This document shows, in pieces, positions 10,113 to 19,545 of a stretch of 64,000 nt of DNA (position 1 is the first letter of the stretch; each line of letters begins with the position of its first letter). This DNA is from an uncultured Spirochaetales bacterium (lineage in GTDB: Bacteria; Spirochaetota; Spirochaetia; Sphaerochaetales; Sphaerochaetaceae). The position numbers were made by a program, and so were the translations under genes. The notes below the pieces were generated by a model. The model ran no database searches, was not told the origin of the DNA, and saw only the letters and a list, made by a program, of their open reading frames with translations. Location of the stretch: the NCBI GenBank assembly GCA_902797395.1, contig CADBSO010000034.1:52517-116516 (forward strand), read 5' to 3'.

Positions 10113-10979
10113 ATGACGAATCTTGTGGCTTTCTGTTACGATTTTGATAAGACGCTCACCCAAAGCAATATGCAGGAGCAGGGGCTGATAAGTTCTTTGG
10201 ACATGACGACGGATGAGTTTTGGGGTGAGACCGATAGGATGTCCCTTGAGAACGGGATGGATGGCAATTTGTCTTATATGAGGCTTTTATGCGAGAAATC
10301 CGCCGGCAGATTCCCCCTTACGCGAGACAGACTTATGGGATTCGGTAAGGGCATAAGCTTTTTTCCTGGCGTTGTCGAATGGTTCGGGAAAATCAATTCC
10401 TATGCTTTGAGGCATGGATTGGAAGCCGAGCATTACATCATATCGTGTGGCACCAAGGAGATAATAGACGGAACCGCGATCGCAGGAAATTTCAAAAGGA
10501 TTTATGCCAGCAGCTATCTTTATGGGAGAAACGGCGAGGCGGTTTGGCCTGCGCAGGTGGTGAATTTCACTAACAAGACGCAATTTTTGTATAGGATCAA
10601 AAAAGGCGCGCTGGATGTCAACGACATGAGCGTGAATGATTTCAAGCGCTCCTCGGATATTCGCATACCTTTTGAGCGCTTCATATATATAGGCGATAGC
10701 GATACCGACATACCATGCATGTCCATAGTAAATGGAAGCGGAGGGTTTTCGATAGGGGTTTATGACCCTGCGCATGGCAGCAGGCCTAAGGTCGAAAAGC
10801 TTCTTTGCGAGAGGCGCATAAGCTATTTTGCTCCTGCGGATTATACGGAAGGCTCGCAGCTCTATAAGATTGCCTGCGCGGCTATTGATAAGATCAGCTG
10901 CGATATGAGATTGAGTGAGATAACCGGGAAATTGGCTTCCGGATGGTCGGGCGATTCATCGTCTCAGTGGGGTAGCTGA
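10113..10979 (+). CDS. HAD-superfamily phosphatase
   Basis: A 288-residue haloacid-dehalogenase-type hydrolase. The nucleophile motif is YDFDKTLTQ, with Asp10 and Asp12. The motif IV acidic pair is in GDSDTDIPC (194-202), and a lysine (NKTQFLYRIKKG or KRSSDIR) can serve as motif III. The insert between motif I and motif II is helical (C1-type cap). The substrate is unknown; it resembles the phosphoserine phosphatase-like branch. It lies in the gltX run, 27 nt after gltX and one base before the riboflavin kinase gene. Confidence 0.85.
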   Translation: MTNLVAFCYDFDKTLTQSNMQEQGLISSLDMTTDEFWGETDRMSLENGMDGNLSYMRLLCEKSAGRFPLTRDRLMGFGKGISFFPGVVEWFGKINSYALRHGLEAEHYIISCGTKEIIDGTAIAGNFKRIYASSYLYGRNGEAVWPAQVVNFTNKTQFLYRIKKGALDVNDMSVNDFKRSSDIRIPFERFIYIGDSDTDIPCMSIVNGSGGFSIGVYDPAHGSRPKVEKLLCERRISYFAPADYTEGSQLYKIACAAIDKISCDMRLSEITGKLASGWSGDSSSQWGS

Positions 10980-10980
10980 T

Positions 10981-11400
10981 ATGTCGGGCGTGGGATCGTT
11001 CGATAAAAGCGGCATCGTTGCGGTTGCTCAGGGTGTGGTTGCGCATGGGCGCGGACTTGGACATACGGTAGGTTTGCCGACTGCAAATATTGATTTTCCG
11101 GCGCAGGAGCTTGCGATAGAATACGGGGTATATGCCACAATCATTGAGGTTGATGGAATCCGTTATCGCTCGATTACTAATATAGGTGCGAAACCTACTG
11201 TCGAGAGTAGCGGAAACGCAGGCATTGAGACCAATATCTTCGATTTTGATCAGGATATATACGGAAAAACCGTTCGTTTGGAAATTTATGCTTTCCTCAG
11301 GGGCATAATGAAGTTCGCAAGCCTTGAGGAAGTCAAGGCCCAGACGGAAATCGATAAAAGGCGCGCCATTGAATTCTTCGAGGCAGGTTGCTTCCGATGA
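10981..11400 (+). CDS. Riboflavin kinase, stand-alone domain
   Basis: Phosphorylates riboflavin to FMN. The 139 residues cover only the flavokinase domain of RibF: GRGLGHTVGLPTANIDFP, the GVYATIIEVDGIRYRSITNIG strand set, KPTVES with the PT motif, IFDFDQDIYGKTVRLEIYAFLRG, and a C-terminal DKRRAIEF helix. The N-terminal FMN adenylyltransferase half of the usual bacterial RibF (about 300 aa) is absent, and the upstream gene is a HAD protein rather than a split nucleotidyltransferase. ATG 10981 begins one base after the upstream TGA, and the stop overlaps the next start as ATGA. FAD synthesis must be supplied by another gene. Confidence 0.88.
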   Translation: MSGVGSFDKSGIVAVAQGVVAHGRGLGHTVGLPTANIDFPAQELAIEYGVYATIIEVDGIRYRSITNIGAKPTVESSGNAGIETNIFDFDQDIYGKTVRLEIYAFLRGIMKFASLEEVKAQTEIDKRRAIEFFEAGCFR

Positions 11401-12434
11401 GCGTTTCGTATCAGGAATGTCGGATGTGCCCCCGCCAATGCGGTGCGGATAGGCGTGTCGGGTCGGATGGCGGTTTTCAGAGAGGCTTTTGCGGAGAAAG
11501 CGAAATCGCATATCTGGCGTGGTCGGGTCTTCACAAAGGCGAGGAACCTCCAGTGTCCGGCGAGAACGGTTCGGGGATGTTTTTCTTCAGGGGATGCTCT
11601 CTCGGGTGTCCGACATGTCAGAATCGGCAGATAAGCTCCGGCTTGCGACCGATGTCCGCTGCTTCAGGCGGCATGGGAAATGTGACATGCCTTGAAGCCG
11701 ATGTCGAGACGCTATGCGAACTGGCCTGGGATTTGCGTGGAATGGGCGCGCATTCCATAAGCTTTGTTACTGCCGAGCATTTCACTCCGCTGGTTGTCAA
11801 GGTCTGTCGGCGGCTTCGTCAAAGCGGTTTTGATCTTCCTTTTGTTCATAATACGTCCGGTTGGATTTCCGCAGATGCCATAGATGAGCTGATTCCCTAT
11901 ATTGACATATGGCTATGGGATTGCAAGACCCATGATGCGGCGGTAGCGGCGGAATTTTTCGGATCAAGCGGGTATGCCGATGCGGAGCGCGAATCGTTTG
12001 CTCATCTGATTGAAAAGGCATCCGCCTTTTATTTGCCATCCGGATTCAAGCCTGAAATAATAGTCAGGCATCTTATGGTTCCCGATCATGTCGATTCCAC
12101 CATAGGCGTCATAAGGGATTTCGCGCCATATAAGGATAGGTGCATGTTCTCTCTTATGACGCAATACATGGACGTGGATGATATGAGCGGAGATGCGGAT
12201 GGCTCCGGCTTGTCGTCCGATTCGCATTCGGGCGTATCCGCCAAGGACATAAGGCGTGCCAAAAGGGCTATGAGCACATTCGGCATAGAGCGCGGTTGGA
12301 TTCAGGACAAGTGTGATAACGAGCGGGTGTGGATGCCGGATTTTTCCAGGGAAAATCCGTTTCCGGAGGCTTTTGCGGTCGCATCTCCGTTTTTTTTGCG
12401 CCGCATCCGCAATATTTGCCAAATGAAAAAATAA
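11397..12434 (+). CDS. PflX-like radical SAM protein (COG1313 type)
   Basis: 345 residues. N-terminal cysteines CRMCPRQCGADR and GFCGES are followed by the EEPP...GSG stretch and the radical SAM cluster motif C67-x3-C71-x2-C74 (FFFRGCSLGCPTCQN). This arrangement is that of the PflX (PFL-activase-homologue) family, whose substrate is not established. The internal barrel motifs FVTAEHF, VHNTSGW and IDIWLWDCKT fit. ATG 11397 overlaps the stop of the riboflavin kinase gene (ATGA), so it is preferred over the upstream TTG. It ends the left operon, and a candidate promoter for the next cluster lies in its last codons. Confidence 0.85.
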   Translation: MSVSYQECRMCPRQCGADRRVGSDGGFQRGFCGESEIAYLAWSGLHKGEEPPVSGENGSGMFFFRGCSLGCPTCQNRQISSGLRPMSAASGGMGNVTCLEADVETLCELAWDLRGMGAHSISFVTAEHFTPLVVKVCRRLRQSGFDLPFVHNTSGWISADAIDELIPYIDIWLWDCKTHDAAVAAEFFGSSGYADAERESFAHLIEKASAFYLPSGFKPEIIVRHLMVPDHVDSTIGVIRDFAPYKDRCMFSLMTQYMDVDDMSGDADGSGLSSDSHSGVSAKDIRRAKRAMSTFGIERGWIQDKCDNERVWMPDFSRENPFPEAFAVASPFFLRRIRNICQMKK

Positions 12435-12448
12435 ACATTAATATTAAT
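12416..12448 (+). promoter_or_regulatory. Candidate promoter and palindrome before the injection-system cluster
   Basis: TTGCCA (12416-12421), a 17-bp spacer and TAATAT (12439-12444). The -10 overlaps a perfect 12-bp palindrome, ATTAATATTAAT (12437-12448), which could be an operator. The promoter begins in the last codons of the radical SAM gene. Confidence 0.5.
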
Positions 12449-12511
12449 TAGCAAATTTTATCTAGCGATTGTTACGCGTTTTTTTGATTTCGCCGGAGGA
12501 GTGAGGTTAGG

Positions 12512-15286
12512 ATGCCGTTCGATGTATTTAATTATGGTGATGGGGCGTATTGCTATTATGCGGTCGTTGTCAAAAACTGCGATACCAGTGATAACCCGAC
12601 GCATTTCAATGAGATTCAGATACAGGCTATTCCATTTGCCACGGATTACCCTGAGGGCAAGGATTCGGTCAATTCGGATGCCGGCAAGATGTGGGTGCCT
12701 TACGTTTCCGATATAGTAGGAACCGGTAGCTTCTTCAAGGATGACAACAATAATGTTCCGGGCTATGGAATTCACAGCTTGCCTGAAGTCGGAAGCATAG
12801 TTGTCGTGCTTGCGATGAGAAGTGGTCATGCGAGCAGCTATCAGCATGTGGTTCTGGGAAATTTCTGGAATGCGGATGTGAAGGCTCCGAAACTTGAAGG
12901 GCTGAAATATGATTCCGGCAATTTCGCTGATGGCGCTGTAGAGGTTACGAATGAGAGCATAGCCGATCCTTCCAAGGAAGGATATGTGTCCAAGATTGCG
13001 AATACCACATATTTCAAGACCAAGGCCAATACCAATATTGTTTTTGATAATTTCAATGGCATATTCGGATTCTATCGCAATCCTCAGAAAGAGAAGGTGG
13101 AAGATGATGATCTGGATAAGGATCTGAAGTACATGCTTCTCAATACCAACACCGGCAATGTCGATGTCAAGGTGACGAATTTCACCATGGCGGCGAATAA
13201 TGTGAAGATGCATGCCGAGGAATCTTTTACGATTCAGGTTGGTGACAAGAATGAAAAGGATGAGGATAAGAACAAGGGTTCGCTGATATCGGCGAAGAAA
13301 AAGGGAACCTTCATATCTGATGAGGACGGCATTAATGTCGTAGGAAATGCGTTTCTTACTCTCAAAGCCAAATCGATCACGATGAACGATGAGGCGCCCA
13401 AGGTCGATCTTGAAGCTAAGATTAAGGAGCTTAAGGTAAAAGAGAAGGAAACCAAGGTTGTTAATGGCATAACCATATCGGATGAGGACTGTGTATGGTG
13501 TCTCATCAGGGGTGTTGTAGAGATTAATGTGCTGAGGTGTGGAGAGGATGTGCCTAAAGGCGGTGCGATTGGGGATTATGTAGGTAAGGAAAAAAGTAAG
13601 ATAATCCGATTGAGCAAGAATATGAAGATGTATGCCGGAATAAAAAAGAATGGCGATACCACATTTGAAAATGAGGAGATGGATCTGTCGTTGACGAAGG
13701 ACGAGATCAATAGGGTTCTAGCACCTTATGGTAAAAATCCGATGTTTAAGGTTGAGTCGTTCGGATTCCGTTGCGAATATTCGCATAAGAAAGCCAAGCT
13801 TGCTCCTGAACCTGTGATCCCAGATGACAAGCTTAAGGATCCGGAGGCGACTGGTGTTACTGCAAAATACAGTTTCGATGTGTTTGATCATGTTCCTCTT
13901 GCGGTTATCGAGCTCGTGAGAACGATTACATTCATGATCAATAAGGATGCGAAGACCCCCAAAGCCATGCTCTATGTTCATTACCTTAATCAGGAAAAAC
14001 CGTTCAAGACTCGTGCCAGTCGGGTTGGTAAAGAGATCGGGCTTACGAAGGTTGGTAAGGGCGATAGATATCTGCAGCCGAACTATGGCGGCAGTGATTA
14101 CTTTACCATTGATATAGAGGCTGGAGATTCGTGGAAGGATATCTGCGAAAAAAGTAGTATGAGAGAAAAGCTTGTAGAACACAATGTGTTTTCACGCAAG
14201 TTCTATTATGCTGACATACTAAAATCCTTGAAGGGGGAGTCGGATGTTTCCGTAGGCAGGGAAACTTTCAACAATGGCAAACCTGGGATTATCAAATATG
14301 AGGTCTTTCCATGCGCTTCCGGGGTTGATGGGCAGTATGCGGAAACTGTTGAGCAGTTGTCGGTTGCTGAGATCAAGTATGATGGTGATTGGGATAAGAT
14401 AGATGAGGATAAGATAGATGGGATAATCGAGCAGAAGGCCAAGAGCCTGGCGAACTTCAATTTTGCGAAGAATGATGATGGGAAAGATCTTAATGCCTTG
14501 CAATCGGATGTGGATCTTGTAGATGGCAATTACACATTTGGAAGCCCTTCTGATGATCCTGATAAGAAATATCATGTGTATGTCAGGTATTCTGTTTCAA
14601 AATATATTCCGCTCATCATGTTCTCGAGGAGGTTGTCGGATGTCGTTGGGGCGGATAAGGGTAAGTTGGATTCTGAGGTTCGGGAGAAGCTGGGGAGTTA
14701 TGAGTACTTGGTATTCAGTAAGGATTTGTATTCCAAACCTAAGTCTAAGGATGATAAGAAAAAAAACAATGGAAGCGATGATAGACGTAAAACCTTGAAT
14801 GCCGGAAGTGATGATGGGTCTGTGAATGTTGCGAAGAATAAGCTGTGGGCCGTCAAGGAATGCACCAGTAGTGATGCGGAATATGAGAACATGCTCAAGA
14901 TGAAGCCGGAGCTTGATAATGAAAAGCTGCTGTTCTTGAAGGATGTGAATGAAAATGTCAAAGATGCTTGTACTTTTGTTACTGATGACAGGAGCGTTTA
15001 TAAGAATAATGCAGCCTTTGATATGCTGGTTAAGTGGAAAAAGTCGGAATTCAAGCCAGAGGACAAGGACAAGGAAGACAAGAAATTTGAAGTTCGATTG
15101 GGAGAATATGTTGATGCCAAACCTGAGGAAATGGAAGTGAAAGTGTTTAAATACGAGAAGCCGGATCCCAATAAGGATGAATTCAAAGAGAAATCAGAAA
15201 CAAAGAAGGTTAAGTTCTTTGAATTGGGTGTTCATACAGGCGCTGATGGAATTGGCATCCGCAAAGAAAGTAAAAGTGGTAGTTGA
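12512..15286 (+). CDS. Large OB-fold spike protein, VgrG/gp5/gpV-like (924 aa, paralogue A)
   Basis: Candidate spike of a phage-tail-like injection machine. The first 130 residues look like the tail-spike OB-fold, with its hallmark LPEVGSIVVVLAMRSG then YQHVVLGNFWN. A stretch near residues 175-320 has alternating short strands (GNVDVKVTNFTMAANNVKM, SFTIQVGDKN, SLISAKKKGTF) like the beta-helix of gp5/VgrG. The remaining ~550 residues are unknown and acidic/lysine-rich, resembling an attached cargo or tip domain. The protein is paralogous along its length to the 961-residue product at 29547-32432 (for example EINVLR and VNVAKNKLWAV versus VSVYGNSLWTL). ATG 12512 is preceded by GGAGGA and GAGG. 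It is the first gene after the radical SAM gene. Confidence 0.65.
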   Translation: MPFDVFNYGDGAYCYYAVVVKNCDTSDNPTHFNEIQIQAIPFATDYPEGKDSVNSDAGKMWVPYVSDIVGTGSFFKDDNNNVPGYGIHSLPEVGSIVVVLAMRSGHASSYQHVVLGNFWNADVKAPKLEGLKYDSGNFADGAVEVTNESIADPSKEGYVSKIANTTYFKTKANTNIVFDNFNGIFGFYRNPQKEKVEDDDLDKDLKYMLLNTNTGNVDVKVTNFTMAANNVKMHAEESFTIQVGDKNEKDEDKNKGSLISAKKKGTFISDEDGINVVGNAFLTLKAKSITMNDEAPKVDLEAKIKELKVKEKETKVVNGITISDEDCVWCLIRGVVEINVLRCGEDVPKGGAIGDYVGKEKSKIIRLSKNMKMYAGIKKNGDTTFENEEMDLSLTKDEINRVLAPYGKNPMFKVESFGFRCEYSHKKAKLAPEPVIPDDKLKDPEATGVTAKYSFDVFDHVPLAVIELVRTITFMINKDAKTPKAMLYVHYLNQEKPFKTRASRVGKEIGLTKVGKGDRYLQPNYGGSDYFTIDIEAGDSWKDICEKSSMREKLVEHNVFSRKFYYADILKSLKGESDVSVGRETFNNGKPGIIKYEVFPCASGVDGQYAETVEQLSVAEIKYDGDWDKIDEDKIDGIIEQKAKSLANFNFAKNDDGKDLNALQSDVDLVDGNYTFGSPSDDPDKKYHVYVRYSVSKYIPLIMFSRRLSDVVGADKGKLDSEVREKLGSYEYLVFSKDLYSKPKSKDDKKKNNGSDDRRKTLNAGSDDGSVNVAKNKLWAVKECTSSDAEYENMLKMKPELDNEKLLFLKDVNENVKDACTFVTDDRSVYKNNAAFDMLVKWKKSEFKPEDKDKEDKKFEVRLGEYVDAKPEEMEVKVFKYEKPDPNKDEFKEKSETKKVKFFELGVHTGADGIGIRKESKSGS

Positions 15287-15347
15287 TTGCTTTTTTTGAT
15301 GAGCCGGTTTTATGGGAATGACATGATTGAAGGAAAAGGAGTTTGTT

Positions 15348-17558
15348 ATGCCGTTGAAAGACAGTAATCCTAATGATGGATCCGGTAATGGGCCTGATCT
15401 GAATGGTGGAGTGAATGCTGAAGCTGATGATTCCGTAAAGTTTTATCGCACTACAGCTCGTCCGCCGGTGTTTTCCGGGTGGGAGAACCTTCCTGCCGAG
15501 TTCGGTACTGGTGAAGCGGAAGATGGGGGAACAAATCTTGATGAGGCGGCGCTTATCCGTGAACTTTGTATTCCGGTATTATCTCAGTATGAGACTTCCG
15601 GAGGGTCAAGGGTTCAAGTTTCCCAGGATTTGGCGGAACGTGTAATTGAATTGAAAAAAGCAGCAGATTCGAAGGATGCGCAGCTGGGGGATGTTTATGG
15701 TGATTACGCTGGAGATGATCAGGATCGCGCCGATCCGTTGCTGGTCAGGGGGCGCATAAGCTATGATGATCTTACCAGGGTTGTTGATATGTCTGCCTCT
15801 GCTTCTGATAGGGATTTTATTCCGGCTGACAGGCAGATTGTTAAGGATGCTGATGCTAATGGCGCTTCAATCGACAGGAAATTCGATATAGTATACGATT
15901 TCGAAACCTATGCCATATGGCCGACTAGTAAAGCCGGAACCTGTAACTATAAGAGGGTGAGATATTCCGAATTCGTAAAATCGTTTGGCAAACCGGCTGA
16001 TGAGGCTAAGATAAAGCGTGAAGCGTTTGATAAGATGATGGACAAGCGCAGCAAGGCTAGCAGCATATTTGATGGCAAAGGTGGTCTTTTCAGCTTTTTC
16101 GGCAATGATTTTGCGGATTTCAAGGAGCAGAAAGGGGAGGCTCCGTATTCCAATGTGAATTCCTCGGATAAGACGAATAAGACATTTACAATGCTGTATG
16201 ACTATGTATTGATTCGTCGGCGTTTTGTGTCGGGAGAACGGATTTTCAGGGCTGGATTTGGAATTCCTGTTGACAGTGAGAATGCTGAATATCCCGAAGA
16301 AATTGAGGATAAGCGGTGGAAATTCAAGGATACCTATGAGAAGACCGCTTTCAAAGCGAAATTGAGGAGAAAAATTCCTAATGGGCGCTACGGTGCTGGC
16401 ACATACTATGAGGATGCTTTTGGCTTTGGAAAATATGATGAATATCCTCCTGCTAAGTTTTTGGCATCGCGTGTCAAGCGAAGGATGGAGTCGGATGCTC
16501 CGCTTGATCCTGCTCATAAGGAAGATGATGACATAGGCGCAAGCAAGGATCTGGATGAGGTTCGTGTTCAGTTCAAGCGTTGGGTAGCGAAACATAAGAT
16601 AAGCGATCAGTACAGAATGGAGGGTGGAAGCGCTTTTACCGATTGGCTGAAGAATAGGACGACGCATTCCGATGCGCCGATATGTGCTATGGCTAATGAC
16701 GAAGATAGCGATGAGGAGAAAAGGTATTTTACCAGCGAACAGGTTGATAGCGCGAACTATGATATAGGCTCCGGCATATTCGGTACGCAGAATGTGTTCG
16801 ATAAGCAGCCTAAGATCGGTACGTGGTCATGGGTTCCGTTCAGTTCGCTTTTCAAGACTGAAAAAAGATATATGGTCAGGAAGTACGATGCATATCCTTG
16901 CGCTATTTTCGCAGGAAAGATGTGTGATGCGAATCGCTATGAGGCGCGTTGCTGGATGAAGGCGCACACTATTGACGATTCCGTCATCGGTCGGAATTTT
17001 GTTGATGAGGACAGGTTCGCTGTTCCGGGAGATGGAATAACAGGAAAGGATGTTCTTGACTATATTCATTCTTGCGGAGGGCATTTGGATGATTCCGCGG
17101 AGAAAGTCCTTTCGGAAACTGAAATGAAATTCGATGCGTATCCGGATTTCGCATATGAGATTCCTTATTATGTGGAAGCCGGTGTCGGTGGTGACAGCAA
17201 TCGTGTTTTCAGGTCGATGTATGTGGGTAAGACCGCATGGCGTTTTGACAAGGAAGGGCGACCGGTTAAAAAGAATTGGGTTCGCGCTTTGTATCATTGG
17301 ATGAGAAAGCATGAGAAACTGGATGCTGATCATTCGGATAAGGGTGATATAACCAAGAAAAGAAAATATAAGGACGGTGAATTCGATAACGGGGATAAGA
17401 TGGTGGCTCATATTTGGTATGGGACGCTGATCGTAAAGGTTTCGGATTATTTTGAGGATATTGATCAGGGCGTATTCCGATACGAGAATGATGATGGCGA
17501 TACGGGAGGTCATACTTCGCGGGATATCACGAACGAAACTTACTTCGAGCTTCCCTAA
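15348..17558 (+). CDS. Orphan protein of the injection-system cluster (736 aa)
   Basis: I recognise no family. It has no signal peptide or clear membrane segment. The N-terminal 30 residues are Asn/Gly/Asp-rich and disordered. The body is rich in aromatic and charged residues, with several similar 'KxYDxYPxAxFxA' stretches (KYDEYPPAKFLAS, KYDAYPCAIFAGK), suggesting internal repeats of one fold. ATG 15348 is preferred over an upstream TTG because AAAAGGAG (15334-15341) stands before it. It lies 61 nt downstream of the large spike gene and is closed by a strong terminator, so it is probably co-transcribed with it. A cargo, adaptor or structural role is possible, but nothing in the sequence decides between them. 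Confidence 0.6.
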   Translation: MPLKDSNPNDGSGNGPDLNGGVNAEADDSVKFYRTTARPPVFSGWENLPAEFGTGEAEDGGTNLDEAALIRELCIPVLSQYETSGGSRVQVSQDLAERVIELKKAADSKDAQLGDVYGDYAGDDQDRADPLLVRGRISYDDLTRVVDMSASASDRDFIPADRQIVKDADANGASIDRKFDIVYDFETYAIWPTSKAGTCNYKRVRYSEFVKSFGKPADEAKIKREAFDKMMDKRSKASSIFDGKGGLFSFFGNDFADFKEQKGEAPYSNVNSSDKTNKTFTMLYDYVLIRRRFVSGERIFRAGFGIPVDSENAEYPEEIEDKRWKFKDTYEKTAFKAKLRRKIPNGRYGAGTYYEDAFGFGKYDEYPPAKFLASRVKRRMESDAPLDPAHKEDDDIGASKDLDEVRVQFKRWVAKHKISDQYRMEGGSAFTDWLKNRTTHSDAPICAMANDEDSDEEKRYFTSEQVDSANYDIGSGIFGTQNVFDKQPKIGTWSWVPFSSLFKTEKRYMVRKYDAYPCAIFAGKMCDANRYEARCWMKAHTIDDSVIGRNFVDEDRFAVPGDGITGKDVLDYIHSCGGHLDDSAEKVLSETEMKFDAYPDFAYEIPYYVEAGVGGDSNRVFRSMYVGKTAWRFDKEGRPVKKNWVRALYHWMRKHEKLDADHSDKGDITKKRKYKDGEFDNGDKMVAHIWYGTLIVKVSDYFEDIDQGVFRYENDDGDTGGHTSRDITNETYFELP

Positions 17559-17628
17559 TATCCCTGAGGTTTAAGTTTATTGGATTTGTTTTTGAATTGG
17601 GGGCTTTTGGAACCCTGGTTTTTGAAGG

Positions 17629-17660
17629 GCTGTTTGTCTTCGGGCAGACAGCTTTTTTTT
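17629..17660 (+). terminator. Intrinsic terminator with UUCG tetraloop
   Basis: A 10-bp stem (17629-17638 with 17643-17652, two G-T wobbles) closed by a C-TTCG-G tetraloop, then eight T. It separates the spike plus orphan pair from gpmI. Confidence 0.9.
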
Positions 17661-17806
17661 GAAATACGTTGTGAAAAATGGATAATAACAATATCAGCGT
17701 ATGGCGCTTTTGGGGGTCTTGTTGCTTGAAAGCGCTTTTGCAGGTTAGGGCATGATGACGGCTTGTGATTCTGCTGCCGTCATTTGCGAACGAGAGGGAT
17801 TTACAT

Positions 17807-19453
17807 ATGGATAAGCTTAAGGTTTCAAATAGGATAAAAAGGCAGGGCCCGGTGGTCTTTTGCATAATGGACGGAGTCGGCATAGGAAAGTATTCGGATG
17901 GTGATGCTGTGGCCGCAGCGGACATGAGGTGCCTCAAGTCGTTGATGGAGAAGTGTCCGCATACATTGCTCAAGGCTCACGGTACGGCGGTCGGACTGCC
18001 GTCTGACGCTGACATGGGAAACAGTGAGGTCGGTCATAATGCTTTCGGTGCCGGTAGGGTGTTTGCGCAGGGTGCGAAGCTTGTGGATCAGGCGATAGAA
18101 GGCGGCGGGGTTTTCAATGGGAAGACATGGGATCTTCTTTGCAGCAATGTCAGGAATAACGATTCGGTTCTTCATTTTCTGGGACTTGTCAGCGATGGGA
18201 ATGTTCATTCCAATGTTTCGCATTTGTACAAGATGATTTCCAAGGCAAAGGAAATCGGTATCAGGAGAGTGCGCATTCATGCCCTGCTCGATGGCAGGGA
18301 TGTCGGCGAAAGGAGCGCTCTTGACTATATACTCCCGCTTGAAAAGTTCATAGACGGTCTGAGGAGCGAGGATTTTGATATTTCAATCGCATCCGGCGGC
18401 GGAAGGATGAAGATAACGATGGACAGGTATAATGCTGATTGGGGCATGGTTGCGCTTGGTTGGAAAACGCATGTTCTGGGTGAGGCTCGCGGATTTTCAA
18501 GCGCTAGCGAGGCTATAGATACATACCGCAAGGAGACGAATCCGGTCGATCAGTATCTTGATCCGTTCGTGGTTTTGGGTAAGGACGGAAAGCCGTGTGG
18601 AACTATAAATGATGGCGACAGCGTGATCCTTTTCAACTTCAGAGGCGATAGGGCGATAGAGATTTCCCGCGCTTTCGAGGAGGAGAAATTCAAGGAGTTT
18701 GATAGGGTGCGTTTCCCGAAGGTGATGTATGCTGGGATGATGGAGGCAGATGGCGATTTGCATATTCCTCATCGGTTCCTCGTCAATCCGCCTCTGATAA
18801 CCGATACTTTTCCCGAGGCGCTTTGCAATTCGGGTGTTCGCCAGCTTTCGATATCCGAAACACAGAAGTTCGGTCATGTTACCTATTTCTTCAACGGAAA
18901 CAGGTCTGGCAAGTTCTCAAAGGAATTGGAGGATTATGTGGAGATAAAATCCGATAATGTTCCTTTTCAGCAGAGGCCTTGGATGAAATGCGCTGAAATC
19001 GCCGATTATGTCATTGATAAGCTGCATAATGGCGACTATAGGTTCATAAAGTTGAATTTCCCGAACGGAGACATGGTTGGCCACACTGGTGATTTTCAGG
19101 CTGTGGAATGTTCGCTTGAGGGCATGGATCTTCAGATCGAGAGAATCCGCAAGGCTGTGGAGGAAGTCGGCGGTGTTCTTATTATCACCGCCGATCATGG
19201 CAATAGCGATGATATGATCGAGCATGATAAGGCTGGGAATCCGAAGCGCAATGCTGACGGATCACCTGTTCCGAAAACCAGCCATTCCCTCAATCCGGTT
19301 CCGTTTGTGATTTATGATCCGATGTATGCTGGAGAATATGATGTCAAGCTGAATGAGGGCTTGGGCATTTCATCATGCGCTGCCACGATTCTTCAGTTTT
19401 TGGGATTCGAGGCTCCGTCGATTTATGACAAATCCATTATAAATCTCAAGTGA
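17807..19453 (+). CDS. gpmI: 2,3-bisphosphoglycerate-independent phosphoglycerate mutase
   Basis: Interconverts 3- and 2-phosphoglycerate in glycolysis. At 548 residues it is slightly longer than the usual ~510. The phosphatase-type metal site starts at VVFCIMDGVGIG, the nucleophile is Ser73 in ADMGNSEVGHNAFGAGR, and the C-terminal metal site is ITADHGNSDDMIEHD. ATG 17807 follows GAGAGGGA; an upstream in-frame ATT/ATG-type start would add 14 non-homologous residues. It stands alone between a terminator and the tube genes, splitting the injection-system cluster with a housekeeping gene. This hints that the leading spike and orphan genes were added separately. Confidence 0.97.
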   Translation: MDKLKVSNRIKRQGPVVFCIMDGVGIGKYSDGDAVAAADMRCLKSLMEKCPHTLLKAHGTAVGLPSDADMGNSEVGHNAFGAGRVFAQGAKLVDQAIEGGGVFNGKTWDLLCSNVRNNDSVLHFLGLVSDGNVHSNVSHLYKMISKAKEIGIRRVRIHALLDGRDVGERSALDYILPLEKFIDGLRSEDFDISIASGGGRMKITMDRYNADWGMVALGWKTHVLGEARGFSSASEAIDTYRKETNPVDQYLDPFVVLGKDGKPCGTINDGDSVILFNFRGDRAIEISRAFEEEKFKEFDRVRFPKVMYAGMMEADGDLHIPHRFLVNPPLITDTFPEALCNSGVRQLSISETQKFGHVTYFFNGNRSGKFSKELEDYVEIKSDNVPFQQRPWMKCAEIADYVIDKLHNGDYRFIKLNFPNGDMVGHTGDFQAVECSLEGMDLQIERIRKAVEEVGGVLIITADHGNSDDMIEHDKAGNPKRNADGSPVPKTSHSLNPVPFVIYDPMYAGEYDVKLNEGLGISSCAATILQFLGFEAPSIYDKSIINLK

Positions 19454-19454
19454 T

Positions 19455-19483
19455 TTGATGTTTTGGCGTATTTTTCTTAAATT
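19455..19483 (+). promoter_or_regulatory. Possible promoter of the tube operon
   Basis: TTGATG (19455-19460), a 17-bp spacer and TAAATT (19478-19483), between gpmI and the first tube gene. The -10 match is weak. Confidence 0.35.
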
Positions 19484-19545
19484 ATTAGAGCGGTAGGCGA
19501 TTTAAGGAGTTTTGCATTTTGCAAAGCAGGGTGCAGGAGGATGAG

